DNA from: Rhizobium sp. SL86
GTDB taxonomy: Bacteria; Pseudomonadota; Alphaproteobacteria; Rhizobiales; Rhizobiaceae
DNA: 64,000 nucleotides
Assembly (NCBI RefSeq): GCF_026672545.1
Contig: NZ_JAPPRJ010000001.1
Coordinates: forward strand, 248,001-312,000
Reading direction: 5' to 3'
Shown: one piece after another, positions 40,052 through 49,310 of the stretch
Layout of the letters: each line of letters opens with the position of its first letter
Numbering within the stretch: the stretch's first letter is position 1
Notes under the pieces: model-generated
Database searches by the model: none
What the model was told of the DNA's origin: nothing
What the model saw: the letters and a program-made list of their open reading frames with translations, nothing else
Translations under genes and position numbers: made by a program

Positions 40052-41196
40052 TGGCTGATCCCCTCGAGAGAAAGCCCCATCTCGCGGGCCAGCGCCAGCA
40101 GGCGCCGCCCCTCCTCTCCGGTCGGCGGGAAGGTCTTCAGCCCCGTCTTTAGGGCCTCGCCGGCGCTCTCGTCGCGTCCCAGCACCTTGTAGGAGCGCAC
40201 CAGGCGCAGCCAGCCTTCGATATTGTTCGGATCGTCCTTCAGCCTGGCGGCAAGGCTCTCCACCATGCCGGCGATCATCTGCTGGCGATCGGTGGCCGAA
40301 AGCTGCTGCGCTGCTGCGATATCGTCTGCGCCGGGATTCCCGGGTGCCTTGGTCGCGGCTGCCGGCGCGCCGCCATTCTTGGCAATGTGCTCGGCCACCA
40401 GCTGCGTCCAGGCGGCACCAGGCGGCGAATCGGCTGCGATCGCCTGGAAAGCCTTCAGCGCTTCCGGCGTCCGCCCCGCCTGCTCCAGTCCCAAAGCCAC
40501 GTAGAAACGGGCGCGCATGTTGTTGCGGTTCAGTGCAACCGCCCGCTCGAAGGCGGCAAGCGCGTCGGCCGTCACCACGCCGTCGCGGCCAGCCACCAGC
40601 GTCTCGCCAAGCCCCGCCAGCCGCTCCGGGCTTTCACCGAGAAGCGCGATTGCCCTGCGATAGGCGTTTTCGGCATCCGCCAGCCTTTGGCTGCGGAAAT
40701 AGATCGGCGCCAGCAGATCCCAGCCCGCTCCATCATTCGGGTTTTGCGCCAGATGCCGTTCGGCTTTCGCAATCAGAAGCGCGATGTTGTTGCCGGGATT
40801 GGCAAGCCGCGCCTCCAGCGGCTGATCCGGCAATCCGGGACTGCCGAGCATCAGGTAGAGACAGAGCCCGACGGCGGGAAGACAGAGGAGGATGGCAGAC
40901 AGCGCCAGCCGATGCCGCCCGCCCGGGCCGGCCTTGACAACGGACGCATCGGTCGCATCGGATTTGCCGGCAATGGCCAGCAGTCGGCGGCCGATCTCGG
41001 CGCGGGCATAATCCGCCTCCTGCGCGCCGATCAGGCCCTCGGAAAGGTCGCGGTCGATCTCGCGCAACTGATCGCGGTAGACGGCCGCCCCGTCTTCAGG
41101 TCCGGCGAGAACGGGCTGGCGCGCCTTCATCAGCGGCGCGATCAGAACCGCGGCGACAACGGCAGTCAAAACGGCAAGAACGATCCATAACACCAT
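40048..41196 (-). CDS. ccmI: Cytochrome c maturation TPR protein CcmI/CycH
   Basis: Two N-terminal membrane helices (first [21 protein letters not shown], second near residues 95-115) flank a cytoplasmic loop containing [18 protein letters not shown]-like repeats follow (for example [19 protein letters not shown]). CcmI binds apocytochrome c C-termini and presents them to CcmFH. ATG 41196 is preferred to the TTG at 41205. It is the first gene of the ccm operon; an FNR-type box lies about 120 bp upstream. In R. leguminosarum this operon is cycHJKL. Confidence 0.92.
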   Translation of the reverse strand: MVLWIVLAVLTAVVAAVLIAPLMKARQPVLAGPEDGAAVYRDQLREIDRDLSEGLIGAQEADYARAEIGRRLLAIAGKSDATDASVVKAGPGGRHRLALSAILLCLPAVGLCLYLMLGSPGLPDQPLEARLANPGNNIALLIAKAERHLAQNPNDGAGWDLLAPIYFRSQRLADAENAYRRAIALLGESPERLAGLGETLVAGRDGVVTADALAAFERAVALNRNNMRARFYVALGLEQAGRTPEALKAFQAIAADSPPGAAWTQLVAEHIAKNGGAPAAATKAPGNPGADDIAAAQQLSATDRQQMIAGMVESLAARLKDDPNNIEGWLRLVRSYKVLGRDESAGEALKTGLKTFPPTGEEGRRLLALAREMGLSLEGISQ

Positions 41197-41286
41197 GAAG
41201 GCCAATTACTTCAAGCGAGCCCCCTTTCCAATCGGAAGGAGGGCGATGACACGAATTTGAGGCGTTTCGCCGCAACATTGGCGTCA

Positions 41287-41328
41287 CCTATCGCCGCTGA
41301 CCCTGGCCCCGGCCTTGATTTGCGTCAA
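41287..41328 (-). promoter_or_regulatory. FNR/FixK-type box with -10-like element upstream of ccmI
   Basis: Minus-strand TTGAC-GCAA-ATCAA (41315-41328) is followed after exactly 22 bp by GATAGG (41287-41292), a weak -10. This is the same class II spacing as at 14926-14967. Activation of cytochrome c maturation under low oxygen would make sense biologically; the call rests on motif and spacing. Confidence 0.45.
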
Positions 41329-41345
41329 GCACGCGTCGACTGCGC

Positions 41346-41777
41346 TCAGGTGAGCGGCGTCCAGGACCCGTCGGCATTGCGACAGCCGGCGCCGCGGATC
41401 TTGCTCTCGCGCCCCGCCACCGTCAGCGTATGGGTGTACTGGCGGCAGTTCTGCGATCCGACCTGATAAGGTGCCGCCGCAACGACCTCACCCTTCACGT
41501 TGCTGCCAGACCAGACGACCGGCTGGCCGACACTGGCGCTTTCCAACGCGCGGTATTCCGCCTCCAGCGCCCGCTGGCGGTCGCTGTCGCTGAGGTTCAG
41601 CGACACACGCCCGACCATGCCACCCTGCAGGGCGGCGATATATTTGGCAGAAGGAGAGGGTCCGCGCGAGAACAGGCCGCCGGCTGTGGTGGTGCCGCCG
41701 CTCGTCGTTGTACATCCGGCCAGAAGGCTCACCGAGACAATCGGCGTCACGACGTATGTTGCAAGGCGAAAGCGCAT
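41346..41777 (-). CDS. Surface lipoprotein, RT0821/17-kDa antigen-like
   Basis: 143 residues. The signal peptide ends in a lipobox (SLLAGC), followed by a Thr/Gly-rich linker. The segment SDRQRALEAEYRALE and a C-terminal beta-rich part with two Cys (SQNCRQYTHTLTV, GAGCRNADG) resemble the RT0821/Lpp0805 family of outer-membrane lipoproteins related to the rickettsial 17-kDa antigen. Function unknown. The Met at 41777 fits the signal peptide; the frame is open further upstream. Confidence 0.75.
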   Translation of the reverse strand: MRFRLATYVVTPIVSVSLLAGCTTTSGGTTTAGGLFSRGPSPSAKYIAALQGGMVGRVSLNLSDSDRQRALEAEYRALESASVGQPVVWSGSNVKGEVVAAAPYQVGSQNCRQYTHTLTVAGRESKIRGAGCRNADGSWTPLT

Positions 41778-41995
41778 TCTTCTCCAACCGTCCTGAGATA
41801 TCAGCCTGAATAAATTCAGCAATCCGATTAAGTTCCCGATCTGCGTCATCTCTTCTTTTAGCGGTTTATCGCAAAAGGTCGAGATGCATCTCGTGTTGCA
41901 CAATCCTGTCACGCAGATTTGGAGCGAAAGTTCGGCAGGCTTGCATGCGCGCATTGCATCCGCACGCGCCCTCAAAAAATCCATCAGGGGATGGC

Positions 41996-43393
41996 TCACA
42001 CACCCTCCTTGGCCGTGCCCGGAAGCGTCAAAATCGCCTTCAGCCCGCCCGTGGTGCCGCGCGTGAGCTCGAACTGGCCCTGATATTCACGCGTCACCTC
42101 GCCGACGATCGACAGCCCAAGCCCGGTTCCGGGCTTGCTTTCGTCCAGTCTGCGGCCACGTTTCAACGCTTCCTTGATCTCGTCCGGGTTCAACCCCGGC
42201 CCGTCATCCTCGACAACGATCTCGACCCAGCTGCGCCGCGTGCCGTCATTGCCTTCCGGAGCCAGTGCCGGCGCGACCGTCACCCAGACCGTCTCCTGCG
42301 AATGGCGCGCGGCATTTTCCAGCAGGTTGCCGACCGTCTCCTCCACATCCTGTTGCTCCATGGCCAGCCATAGACCGGCGGTCACAATATCGAGATGAAA
42401 GGTTTTTTCCGGGTTCAGGCGACGCATTACGCGGATCAGGCGCTCCAGAACCGGCTCCGCCTCCGTGCGCGCCAGAAGTGATTCGCGCTGGGCGGCAATG
42501 CGCGCCCGGTTCAGATAGGACTGCACCTGTGCCTGCATCGCCTCGGACTGGCTCTTCACCACCTCGGCCTGCGGCTTGTCGAGCAGGCGCGCCTCGTTCA
42601 ACAGCACCGCGATCGGCGTCTTCAGCGAATGGGCGAGATTGCCCACCTGCATGCGCGCCCGCTCGACGATACGCCGGTTGCTGTCGATCAGCGCATTCAT
42701 CTCGACGGTCAGCGACTGGACTTCGCGCGGGAATTCGCCTTCCAGCCGCTCCACCTCGCCGCGCCGCACCCTTTCCAGCGCGCGGCGGGCGTCCGCGAGC
42801 GGCCTCAGACCAAACAGGATTGCAAGACCGTTGACGACAAGGCTCAGCACACCGAACACAACGAGCGCGATATAAAGGTTGCGGGTAAATCCCTGGATGT
42901 CGCTGTCGACGACGCTCAGATTGCCCGACACGCGAAATCTCGCCGCCCGCCCGTCGCCGTCCAGCACCACCTCGGTCTCGGCCACCAGCACATGGTTCCC
43001 GAAGGCATCATAGGCGGGATAAAAACGCTCATAGCGATTGTTGAAGGGAACGTTGAGGATCGACGGAACGGCGATGTTCGAAACGCCGAGCGAGGAGGAG
43101 GAGAGCGGGGTTGCCGCAAAGGTGCCGAGCGGCTCGACGATCCAGTACCAGCCGGTCTCCGGCTGTGAGAAGCGCAGGTCGCCGAGCTGCGGATTGCCCT
43201 GCAGGCTGTTGTCGTCACCAATGGTGATCGAGTTGATCACGTTGTAGAGCTGCGCGCGCAGAAGATCGGTAAAGGCCCGCTCGGCCGATTTCGCATAAAG
43301 CGCGGAAATCACCACGGCAATCACCACCAGCGCCACCGCCGACCAGAGCGTCGCCAGCAGAAGAACGCGGGCCGTGACCGATCTAATGACCAT
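41996..43393 (-). CDS. feuQ: Sensor histidine kinase FeuQ-like
   Basis: 465 residues: first helix (VLLLATLWSAVALVVIAVVISALY), periplasmic domain of about 140 residues, second helix (ALVVFGVLSLVVNGLAILFG), HAMP, HisKA with NLAHSLKTPIAVLLNEARLL, and HATPase with ENAARHSQE and GTGLGLSIVGEV. It pairs with the response regulator whose gene overlaps by 11 bp. In R. leguminosarum feuPQ lies by cycHJKL and was linked to iron acquisition; in S. meliloti it governs osmoadaptation and cyclic glucan export. The order here supports the name. Confidence 0.8.
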   Translation of the reverse strand: MVIRSVTARVLLLATLWSAVALVVIAVVISALYAKSAERAFTDLLRAQLYNVINSITIGDDNSLQGNPQLGDLRFSQPETGWYWIVEPLGTFAATPLSSSSLGVSNIAVPSILNVPFNNRYERFYPAYDAFGNHVLVAETEVVLDGDGRAARFRVSGNLSVVDSDIQGFTRNLYIALVVFGVLSLVVNGLAILFGLRPLADARRALERVRRGEVERLEGEFPREVQSLTVEMNALIDSNRRIVERARMQVGNLAHSLKTPIAVLLNEARLLDKPQAEVVKSQSEAMQAQVQSYLNRARIAAQRESLLARTEAEPVLERLIRVMRRLNPEKTFHLDIVTAGLWLAMEQQDVEETVGNLLENAARHSQETVWVTVAPALAPEGNDGTRRSWVEIVVEDDGPGLNPDEIKEALKRGRRLDESKPGTGLGLSIVGEVTREYQGQFELTRGTTGGLKAILTLPGTAKEGV

Positions 43394-44054
43394 CGGACGG
43401 CGCTTGCATACGGTAGCCGAGGCCGCGCACGGTTTCGATCAGGTCCACCCCGATCTTTTTGCGCAAACGCCCGACAAACACCTCGATCGTATTGGAATCG
43501 CGGTCGAAATCCTGATCGTACATGTGTTCGATCAGCTCCGTGCGGGAGACCACCTGGCCCATATGGTGCATGAGATAGGAGAGAAGACGGAACTCGTGCG
43601 AGGTGAGCTTCAGCGCCGTGCCGTTCACCGTCGCCTTGGAGGCTTTGGTGTCGAGCCGCACCGGTCCGCAGGTGAGTTCGGACGAGGCATGGCCGGCGGC
43701 GCGGCGGATGAGCGCCCGCACGCGCGCCAGCACTTCCTCGACATGGAAGGGTTTCGCCACATAGTCGTCGGCGCCGGCATCGATGCCGGCCACCTTGTCG
43801 CTCCAGCGGTCGCGCGCCGTCAGCATCAGCACCGGCATCACCTTGCCCTCGGCGCGCCATTTCTCGACAACCGTGATCCCGTCCATTTCCGGCAGGCCGA
43901 TATCGAGGATCACGGCGTCATAAGGCTCCGTTTCACCGAGATAATGCCCCTCCTCACCGTCGAAGGCCTGATCGACCACATAGCCGGATTCCTTCAAGGC
44001 ATCGGCCAGCTGGCGGTTGAGGTTTTCATCATCTTCAACGACGAGAATGCGCAT
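43383..44054 (-). CDS. feuP: OmpR-family response regulator FeuP-like
   Basis: 223 residues: receiver with MRILVVEDDENLN, phospho-Asp in AVILDIGLPEMDG, Lys in YVAKPFHVEEV, and a winged-helix DNA-binding domain (SRTELIEHMYDQDFDRDSN, EVFVGRLRKKIG). The sequence is close to what I remember of rhizobial FeuP. It overlaps the kinase gene downstream and follows a FeuN-like small gene after 57 bp. Confidence 0.85.
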   Translation of the reverse strand: MRILVVEDDENLNRQLADALKESGYVVDQAFDGEEGHYLGETEPYDAVILDIGLPEMDGITVVEKWRAEGKVMPVLMLTARDRWSDKVAGIDAGADDYVAKPFHVEEVLARVRALIRRAAGHASSELTCGPVRLDTKASKATVNGTALKLTSHEFRLLSYLMHHMGQVVSRTELIEHMYDQDFDRDSNTIEVFVGRLRKKIGVDLIETVRGLGYRMQAPSDGH

Positions 44055-44111
44055 GGGTGTCCTTCGAAACGGATGGCCGGATGGTGTTCACAAGGTGTTC
44101 ATCCGCTTCTA

Positions 44112-44366
44112 CTACATCGGCACGCGGACAGTCACCTTCCGCGGGCGTTCGCCACTGCCCTGAACGAGAACCGTGACGATGCAACTGCGGCCATCATTGG
44201 AGGGTTGTGCGGAGAGAAGCTGGCCGCCCGTTTCCCGCACCACCTTGGAAGCCGCGTCACCGCAATCGCCCGCCACGAAAATCAGGTTGTCGAAGGCGAA
44301 ACTCTGGCTGCTCGTGAGGCTGACTAACGCCGCGGCGACGATCGCGATCATCCTGATTGATGCCAT
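44112..44366 (-). CDS. feuN: Small periplasmic protein, FeuN-like inhibitor of FeuQ
   Basis: 84 residues with a cleavable signal peptide (MASIRMIAIVAAALVSLTSSQSFA, cleavage after Ala). The mature part has two Cys residues (GDCGDAAS and RSCIVTVLV) that may form a disulfide. In S. meliloti FeuN is a periplasmic protein of about this size encoded directly upstream of feuP that restrains FeuQ. Position, length and export signal agree; sequence identity was not checked. The frame extends upstream without a plausible start. Confidence 0.65.
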   Translation of the reverse strand: MASIRMIAIVAAALVSLTSSQSFAFDNLIFVAGDCGDAASKVVRETGGQLLSAQPSNDGRSCIVTVLVQGSGERPRKVTVRVPM

Positions 44367-44515
44367 AATTACCCATTCCGCTCGCGGTGATGAACAGGTT
44401 TTTACCCGTTTCCTATGGTTCAATATGTAACCAAAGACGGCTGAATGGCAAATGAATGCGCCGTTCAACTGCCCGCTACCACCGGCCCGCGGCACCGCTG
44501 AACCCCACGCAAGCG

Positions 44516-44731
44516 CTATTCGTTGCGGATGCTTGCCCTGGCGCAAAGCCGCCCGTAGATCGCCAGAAGCCCGCCGACCGCGCCCATCAGATTGATCACC
44601 GCATCGGTGATAGCGTTCTGATCGGCAAAGGAAATTTCTGCGCCCGACGCTTTTGCCAGCGCCGCCGCCACCGCCACCAGACCGCCCCAGACGGTCTTCG
44701 ACTGCCACCAGGTTTTCGTGCCTTCCATCAT
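44516..44731 (-). CDS. Holin-like small membrane protein at the end of the GTA cluster
   Basis: 71 residues. Tandem ATG codons overlap the gp15 stop, and a strong AAGGAG lies upstream, so it is coupled to gp15. Two hydrophobic stretches (VWGGLVAVAAALAKASG and INLMGAVGGLLAIYG) separated by an acidic loop, and a basic tail, give a holin topology. GTA and prophage clusters often end with such a gene, used for release with an endolysin. The GH19 lysozyme at 59266 could be its partner. Confidence 0.6.
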   Translation of the reverse strand: MMEGTKTWWQSKTVWGGLVAVAAALAKASGAEISFADQNAITDAVINLMGAVGGLLAIYGRLCARASIRNE

Positions 44732-47700
44732 GCATCTCCTTCTTGTTGAACAATGACATCCGCCGTCAGCGCAATGCCCAGCGGCACCGCCCGGCCGATC
44801 TGCCGCAGACGGAATCGCAGGCGGGTCTGCGCTTCGCCGAAATCGCTGAGTTCGTCGCCGCCCGCATAATCGTAGAGCGGCTGAGACAGGTCGGCGGCGC
44901 GCAGCACCGTTTCGCCGGAGAGGATTTCCAGCCGGTAACGCTCCTCCGGTTCGTCCAGCGCAATCTCGCTCGCCTCCCAGTCATCGGCGCCCGTCCGGCT
45001 GCGCCTCACCCAGGTCAGCCGGATCCCGGCGGCGGTCCGTCTCGCCCGCGGGTGCACGGGCGCCAGCGGCGTCTCGGCCCGCAGTCCGCCGGCAAAGGCG
45101 ATGGGCCCCGCTCGTCCCCCACCTGCGCCAAGCGATTCGACCAGCCAGTTGAACACCAGGCCGCGCTCCTCGGCCGAAATCCCCATCGGCACCGCACCCT
45201 CGTCGAGAAGCACCACCGCCGCACCAGATGTGGCACCGGCGGTCATGGCGTCCTCGGTTCCGGCAAGTCCGCGTAGAAGTGTCTGAAGCCGCCAGCGGCC
45301 AGGCGCGATCTCCGCGGCCTCGGCAAAGGCCAGCACCTCCCAGACGCCGTTCGCGGCCAATACCGCAAGACGGTTGGCTCCGGACAGGACAGCCGTTTCG
45401 GAAGCGGAAGAAAACGCACCGAAGAAAAGCTCGACCTCCACCGCTCCCACCCGGTCGAACCGGCCAAAGGCGCCAGCCGCAAGGTTCCGGCTCAGCCGGC
45501 CGACAGTGGCCGGCCGCTCGATCGCCGCCCGCGCCCGGTAGCCTTCCGTCGTTACCGAACTCGACAGCAGCATGCGCCGAAAGGGCCGGCAGAAACATGC
45601 AACGCGGGCAAAACTTGCCGCATCCGACCCGTCGAAACGCGGCAGATCCATCAGATGCACGACCGGAGAAAAGCCGGAGGAGACCGTCGCGCTGCCGCTC
45701 CGCTCCGCCTCTGAGGCCCTTGCCGCAAGCGGTGCGGCCGGCTCGTGACGGCGTGCCTCGATACGCCTCACCTCACCCTCTTCGACGCGGGTGACGAGGT
45801 AGATACCATCCGGCCCCTCCGCCAGGCGGATCGGATCGCCCGGCATCAGCGCGATGTCCGCCGGTGACAGTGGAAAACTCAGCGTCCGGCGTGCCAGTTG
45901 GTTGTCGCGCAGGATCTGATCCGCCGCCGTCTGTGCGGCATCCTCGTAGAGCACGCCCGCCACATCGGCGCGCAACACACGGTTGCTCACGGTCTCGGCC
46001 ATGCGCCGCGAGCGCACACTCGCCTGTTCGTAATCGAGCACCGGATTGGCAAAACTCGCCACCACTTCGGCGGCGAAATCGCTGTCATGTCCGCGGCTTT
46101 CGCGCCAGGCCTCCTCGTCCTCGCGCTCGGCCAGCACCTCGACCACGCGCGGAGCAAGGCTCGCCTGCATGCGCGAGCGAAACACCAGCCGTCCCGCCTC
46201 CTCGATCACATCCAGCAGAAATGTCTCCGCCAGCGGTTCGATCAGCGCGCGCGCCGATGTCACGTCCGCCTGCACGTAACCGATCAGGTCGCCGCAGACC
46301 TGCGAGACGTCGAAATCCTGGAAACCGTGATCGGTGAGGATCGCCGCAATCGTGTCCGCCAGCGTGGTTGCGCCCATGCGCCCGTTCAGCCAGTGGCCGG
46401 TGCGCCAGTTGCCGCCATCCGACCAGACGGAAAGCGCATTGGGAAAGATGGGATAAGGCCGCGCATCCCAGGTCCAGACGAAGATATGCTCCGGATCGAC
46501 CATGCCGGCGGGCGCCGATCCGCCCTGCCACCAGTCGTGATGGGCTTCGAGGAAACGCCGCTGCATGCTGTCGGACCGCGCGCCGCTCGAAAAATAGGGC
46601 ACGAAACTCTCGGAGGATTTCGGATCGACGAAGACATTCGGCTGGTTGGCGCCCTTGTCGATCGCCGGGCAGCCGAGTTCGGTGAACCAGATCGGCTTCG
46701 AGCCTGGCACCCAGAGGCTTGCGCCCGAAACTTCCGCCCCGCCGCGCCGTTCCACATGCGGGTTTGCCCACCAGTTCCACAGATCCTTGATGCGGAAGAC
46801 CCAGGGTTTTCCGGCCGCCCCATCGGTGATCGGCGTACGGAGGCGCGCATTGCGGTCCGCCTCACTCGCATAATACCAGTCAAAACCCTCGCCGCTCGCA
46901 ATCGCCGCCGTCATTGCCGCGCGGTCTTCCGGCGTGCGCATGCCATCCGGATTGGCCGCTCCCAGATCGCCATCGCGCCAATCGGCAAGCGGCATGTAGT
47001 TGTCGATCCCCACCGCATCGATCGCCGGCGAGGCCCAGAGCGGATCGAGATGATAATAGACGTCCCCCGATCCATCCGGCGGCTGATATCCGAAATATTC
47101 GGTCCAGTCGGCCCCATAGGTCAGCTTTGTGCCCGAACCGAGGATCGCCCGCACCTCGCCCGCCAGCCGCACCAGTTCGCCAACGAAGGGAAAGGTGTCG
47201 CCAGGGCCCCGCACCCAGGTCAGCCCGCGAAATTCAGAGCCGATGATGAAACCGTCCACGCCGCCGGCATCGCGGGCGAGAGCCGCATAATGCAGGATCA
47301 GCCGCCGGTAACCGTCCTCACGGTTGCAGAAGGCATCGATCTCGGCCGCAGCCGCAGCTGTCCGGTCCGGCGTACCCGGGCGCCCCGGCGCCGGATGGCA
47401 GGTGATCCGGCCGCGCCAGGGATAGACGGCCTGTTCAGCACCGCCATGCGGATCCGGCAGGCCGTTACCGGCCGGCACGTCCATCATGATGAAGGGGTAG
47501 AGGAAGACCCGGAAGCCGCGCACCTTCAGGTCGGCAATCGCCTGGCGCACGCTCTCGTCGCTCGGCGTTCCGCCATAGGCGGGGCCGGAGCCGTTGCGGC
47601 TCACCAGATGCGCCTCCTCGCGAAACAGGCCGGCTACCTGCCAGGTCTGGCTTTCGCCGCCACGGCTTTCGATCTCGACGCCCGGCAGGATCCGGCATTC

Positions 47701-48540
47701 TCCGGCGCGCAGGTCCGTCCCGAACCAGCTCACCACCAGCGCCACCGTGCGCACATTCGGGCAGACCACCTGCAGTTCGTCCAGCGCAGCCGTCCAGTCG
47801 GTCGCAGCCGTCAGCGTGTTGCGGTTGAGAATGCGCGCGGAGCCCTCGCCCGTCTCCTCCGTCACCGGCACCGTGGCATAACCGTGTTCGCTGGAGCCCG
47901 GGATCAGCGTCACCGCCTGCAGCTGCCGCTCCAGACGCCCCACCGGGCGCACCACCTCGAAGTGCAGGAGCGGGATACGATTGCCAAAATCATTGATCGG
48001 CAGCCGCTCGAACACCGCATAGGCAAGACCACGATAGGCGGGGGCATTACCGCCCCCCTGCTTCGCCTCGATCAGCGGGTCGGGCAACTGGTCTTCAGTG
48101 CCACGATAGACGCGCATCTCGATCGCCGTCAGGTCGAGTTCGCGTCCATCGGCCCACACACGGCGCACCATGGCAATCTCGCCTTCGCAGATACCGACCG
48201 CCAGATTGGCATAATAACTGAAGGTCTCGACCCGCTTGCTGCTGGTCGCCTTGCCGCCCTGCCGCTCGCTCGTCACCTCCTCCTCGAAGCGCGTCGCCCA
48301 GATCAGCGTACCGCCCACCCGCGCCGTGCCATAAACGCGGGTCACGGCCGTGCCTTCGTCGGCACCCGGAATGCGCGCATTCGACAGCCGAGGTCCGGTC
48401 ACGGTGGACGTGCCGCCGATCAGCGCACGATCGACTGCAGCCCCCGCCAATCCGCCCACCGCCCGGCCCAGAATCGCACCGAACGGACCGAAGACGGAGC
48501 CGAGCGCTGCGCCCGCCGCCTGAAACAGAATGGTTGCCAT
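44728..48540 (-). CDS. GTA gp15-like tail host-specificity protein (TIM-barrel domain)
   Basis: About 1270 residues, corresponding to the largest RcGTA tail-tip protein (g15, megatron). An N-terminal Gly/Ala-rich amphipathic segment (FGPFGAILGRAVGGLAG) is followed by tail-protein sequence. A glycoside-hydrolase TIM-barrel-like region (about 400-800, with GGVDGFIIGSEFRGLTWVRG, WTEYFGYQPPDGS and WFTELGCPA) and a C-terminal putative phage-tail domain complete it. It forms the baseplate/needle and may degrade envelope glycans. Start ATG 48540 has GGGGAA upstream. No disruption is seen. Confidence 0.88.
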   Translation of the reverse strand: MATILFQAAGAALGSVFGPFGAILGRAVGGLAGAAVDRALIGGTSTVTGPRLSNARIPGADEGTAVTRVYGTARVGGTLIWATRFEEEVTSERQGGKATSSKRVETFSYYANLAVGICEGEIAMVRRVWADGRELDLTAIEMRVYRGTEDQLPDPLIEAKQGGGNAPAYRGLAYAVFERLPINDFGNRIPLLHFEVVRPVGRLERQLQAVTLIPGSSEHGYATVPVTEETGEGSARILNRNTLTAATDWTAALDELQVVCPNVRTVALVVSWFGTDLRAGECRILPGVEIESRGGESQTWQVAGLFREEAHLVSRNGSGPAYGGTPSDESVRQAIADLKVRGFRVFLYPFIMMDVPAGNGLPDPHGGAEQAVYPWRGRITCHPAPGRPGTPDRTAAAAAEIDAFCNREDGYRRLILHYAALARDAGGVDGFIIGSEFRGLTWVRGPGDTFPFVGELVRLAGEVRAILGSGTKLTYGADWTEYFGYQPPDGSGDVYYHLDPLWASPAIDAVGIDNYMPLADWRDGDLGAANPDGMRTPEDRAAMTAAIASGEGFDWYYASEADRNARLRTPITDGAAGKPWVFRIKDLWNWWANPHVERRGGAEVSGASLWVPGSKPIWFTELGCPAIDKGANQPNVFVDPKSSESFVPYFSSGARSDSMQRRFLEAHHDWWQGGSAPAGMVDPEHIFVWTWDARPYPIFPNALSVWSDGGNWRTGHWLNGRMGATTLADTIAAILTDHGFQDFDVSQVCGDLIGYVQADVTSARALIEPLAETFLLDVIEEAGRLVFRSRMQASLAPRVVEVLAEREDEEAWRESRGHDSDFAAEVVASFANPVLDYEQASVRSRRMAETVSNRVLRADVAGVLYEDAAQTAADQILRDNQLARRTLSFPLSPADIALMPGDPIRLAEGPDGIYLVTRVEEGEVRRIEARRHEPAAPLAARASEAERSGSATVSSGFSPVVHLMDLPRFDGSDAASFARVACFCRPFRRMLLSSSVTTEGYRARAAIERPATVGRLSRNLAAGAFGRFDRVGAVEVELFFGAFSSASETAVLSGANRLAVLAANGVWEVLAFAEAAEIAPGRWRLQTLLRGLAGTEDAMTAGATSGAAVVLLDEGAVPMGISAEERGLVFNWLVESLGAGGGRAGPIAFAGGLRAETPLAPVHPRARRTAAGIRLTWVRRSRTGADDWEASEIALDEPEERYRLEILSGETVLRAADLSQPLYDYAGGDELSDFGEAQTRLRFRLRQIGRAVPLGIALTADVIVQQEGDA

Positions 48541-48696
48541 GAGGGTTCCCCGCGCTCGGCTGGATGCGCGCAAAAAGTGTGTTATCGTGGAGAGGTTGAC
48601 GACAGAAGCAGCACGCGCCGACCAGCCGGCGCGCCGGTGAGGATGGGCCCCACCGGCTCAGGCAAGGGCCTTGTCGTTAAACATGGAGGTGGTGCT

Positions 48697-48786
48697 ATGA
48701 GGCTCAAGCCGATTGGCATTGCGCTTATCGTGCGGAAAACCCGGACGGGCTGGATTATCTCCGTCCGGGTCAATATCGCAAGATAA
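48697..48786 (+). CDS. 29-residue basic/hydrophobic ORF antisense within the GTA cluster
   Basis: GGAGGTGGTGCT precedes ATG 48697, a near-ideal ribosome site. The peptide begins MRLKPIGIALIVRKTRTG and is short, cationic and hydrophobic, the general look of a type I toxin or small membrane peptide. Its codons include a 10-bp inverted repeat (48739-48770). It occupies a 314-bp gap between gp14 and gp15, genes that normally adjoin. No family is recognised; coding status is uncertain. Confidence 0.45.
   Translation: MRLKPIGIALIVRKTRTGWIISVRVNIAR
48739..48770 (-). terminator. Terminator-like hairpin between gp14 and gp15
   Basis: Perfect 10-bp stem ACCCGGACGG/CCGTCCGGGT with a 12-nt loop; on the minus strand it continues into TTTT. 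It would reduce transcription from gp14 into gp15. The same stem lies inside the antisense 29-codon ORF and would fold in its mRNA. Confidence 0.5.
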
Positions 48787-48854
48787 GTCCACGGTGGGCG
48801 GAGGCAGAAACTCCGCTCACCACTTCATGACTATACGCCGCAAACGCGCTTCTT

Positions 48855-49310
48855 TCAACGGAGCGGAGCAGTCGGAAACCGATGCACCGCGGCAATCCTG
48901 CGCCGCCAGGAGGGCACCAGCGCGGAGCGGATCACGCAAGCCTGTTCATAGGCATGGATGAAGCTGTCGGGCGAAGACAGAATGCCGGCATGTTTGGCGG
49001 CGCAATCGCCGCGCCAGCGGAAGAGCAGAAGGTCGCCGGCTTGCATCGCCGCAAGCGCCAGCGGTGGACCGAACAGCCGGCACGCGGCCTCAAGCAGCCG
49101 TTCTTCGCCGGCCCGCTCCGCCCAATCCGGCGCGTAAGGCGGCACGTCTTCCGGCTCCGCACCGTAGATCTCGCGCCAGATCCCCCGGACAAGCCCGATG
49201 CAATCACAGCCGACACCCTTGGTCGCCCCCTGATGGCGATAGGGCGTGCCGATCCAGGTCTCTGCCCGCGCCAGGACCTCCGCCCCGTCGAGAAACACGA
49301 GGCCCGTCAT
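48855..49310 (-). CDS. GTA gp14-like NlpC/P60 cell-wall peptidase
   Basis: 151 residues. The catalytic Cys is in GVGCDCIGLVRGIWRE and His in CAAKHAGILS, with AGDLLLFRW between them, matching phage-tail NlpC/P60 peptidases (TIGR02219 type). In GTA particles it sits at the tail tip and digests peptidoglycan during DNA entry. Overlaps gp13 by 4 bp. Confidence 0.88.
   Translation of the reverse strand: MTGLVFLDGAEVLARAETWIGTPYRHQGATKGVGCDCIGLVRGIWREIYGAEPEDVPPYAPDWAERAGEERLLEAACRLFGPPLALAAMQAGDLLLFRWRGDCAAKHAGILSSPDSFIHAYEQACVIRSALVPSWRRRIAAVHRFPTAPLR

Noticed and set aside
41881..41892. 12-bp palindrome GAGATGCATCTC upstream of the lipoprotein gene
   Set aside because: Perfect but short, without promoter elements at a sensible distance; could be chance.
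45898..48786. 962-codon rightward open frame opposite gp15
   Set aside because: It is a mirror of a long GC-rich gene: low protein quality, Arg/His/Pro-rich, no ribosome site. Only its last 29 codons (48697 onward) have independent support.
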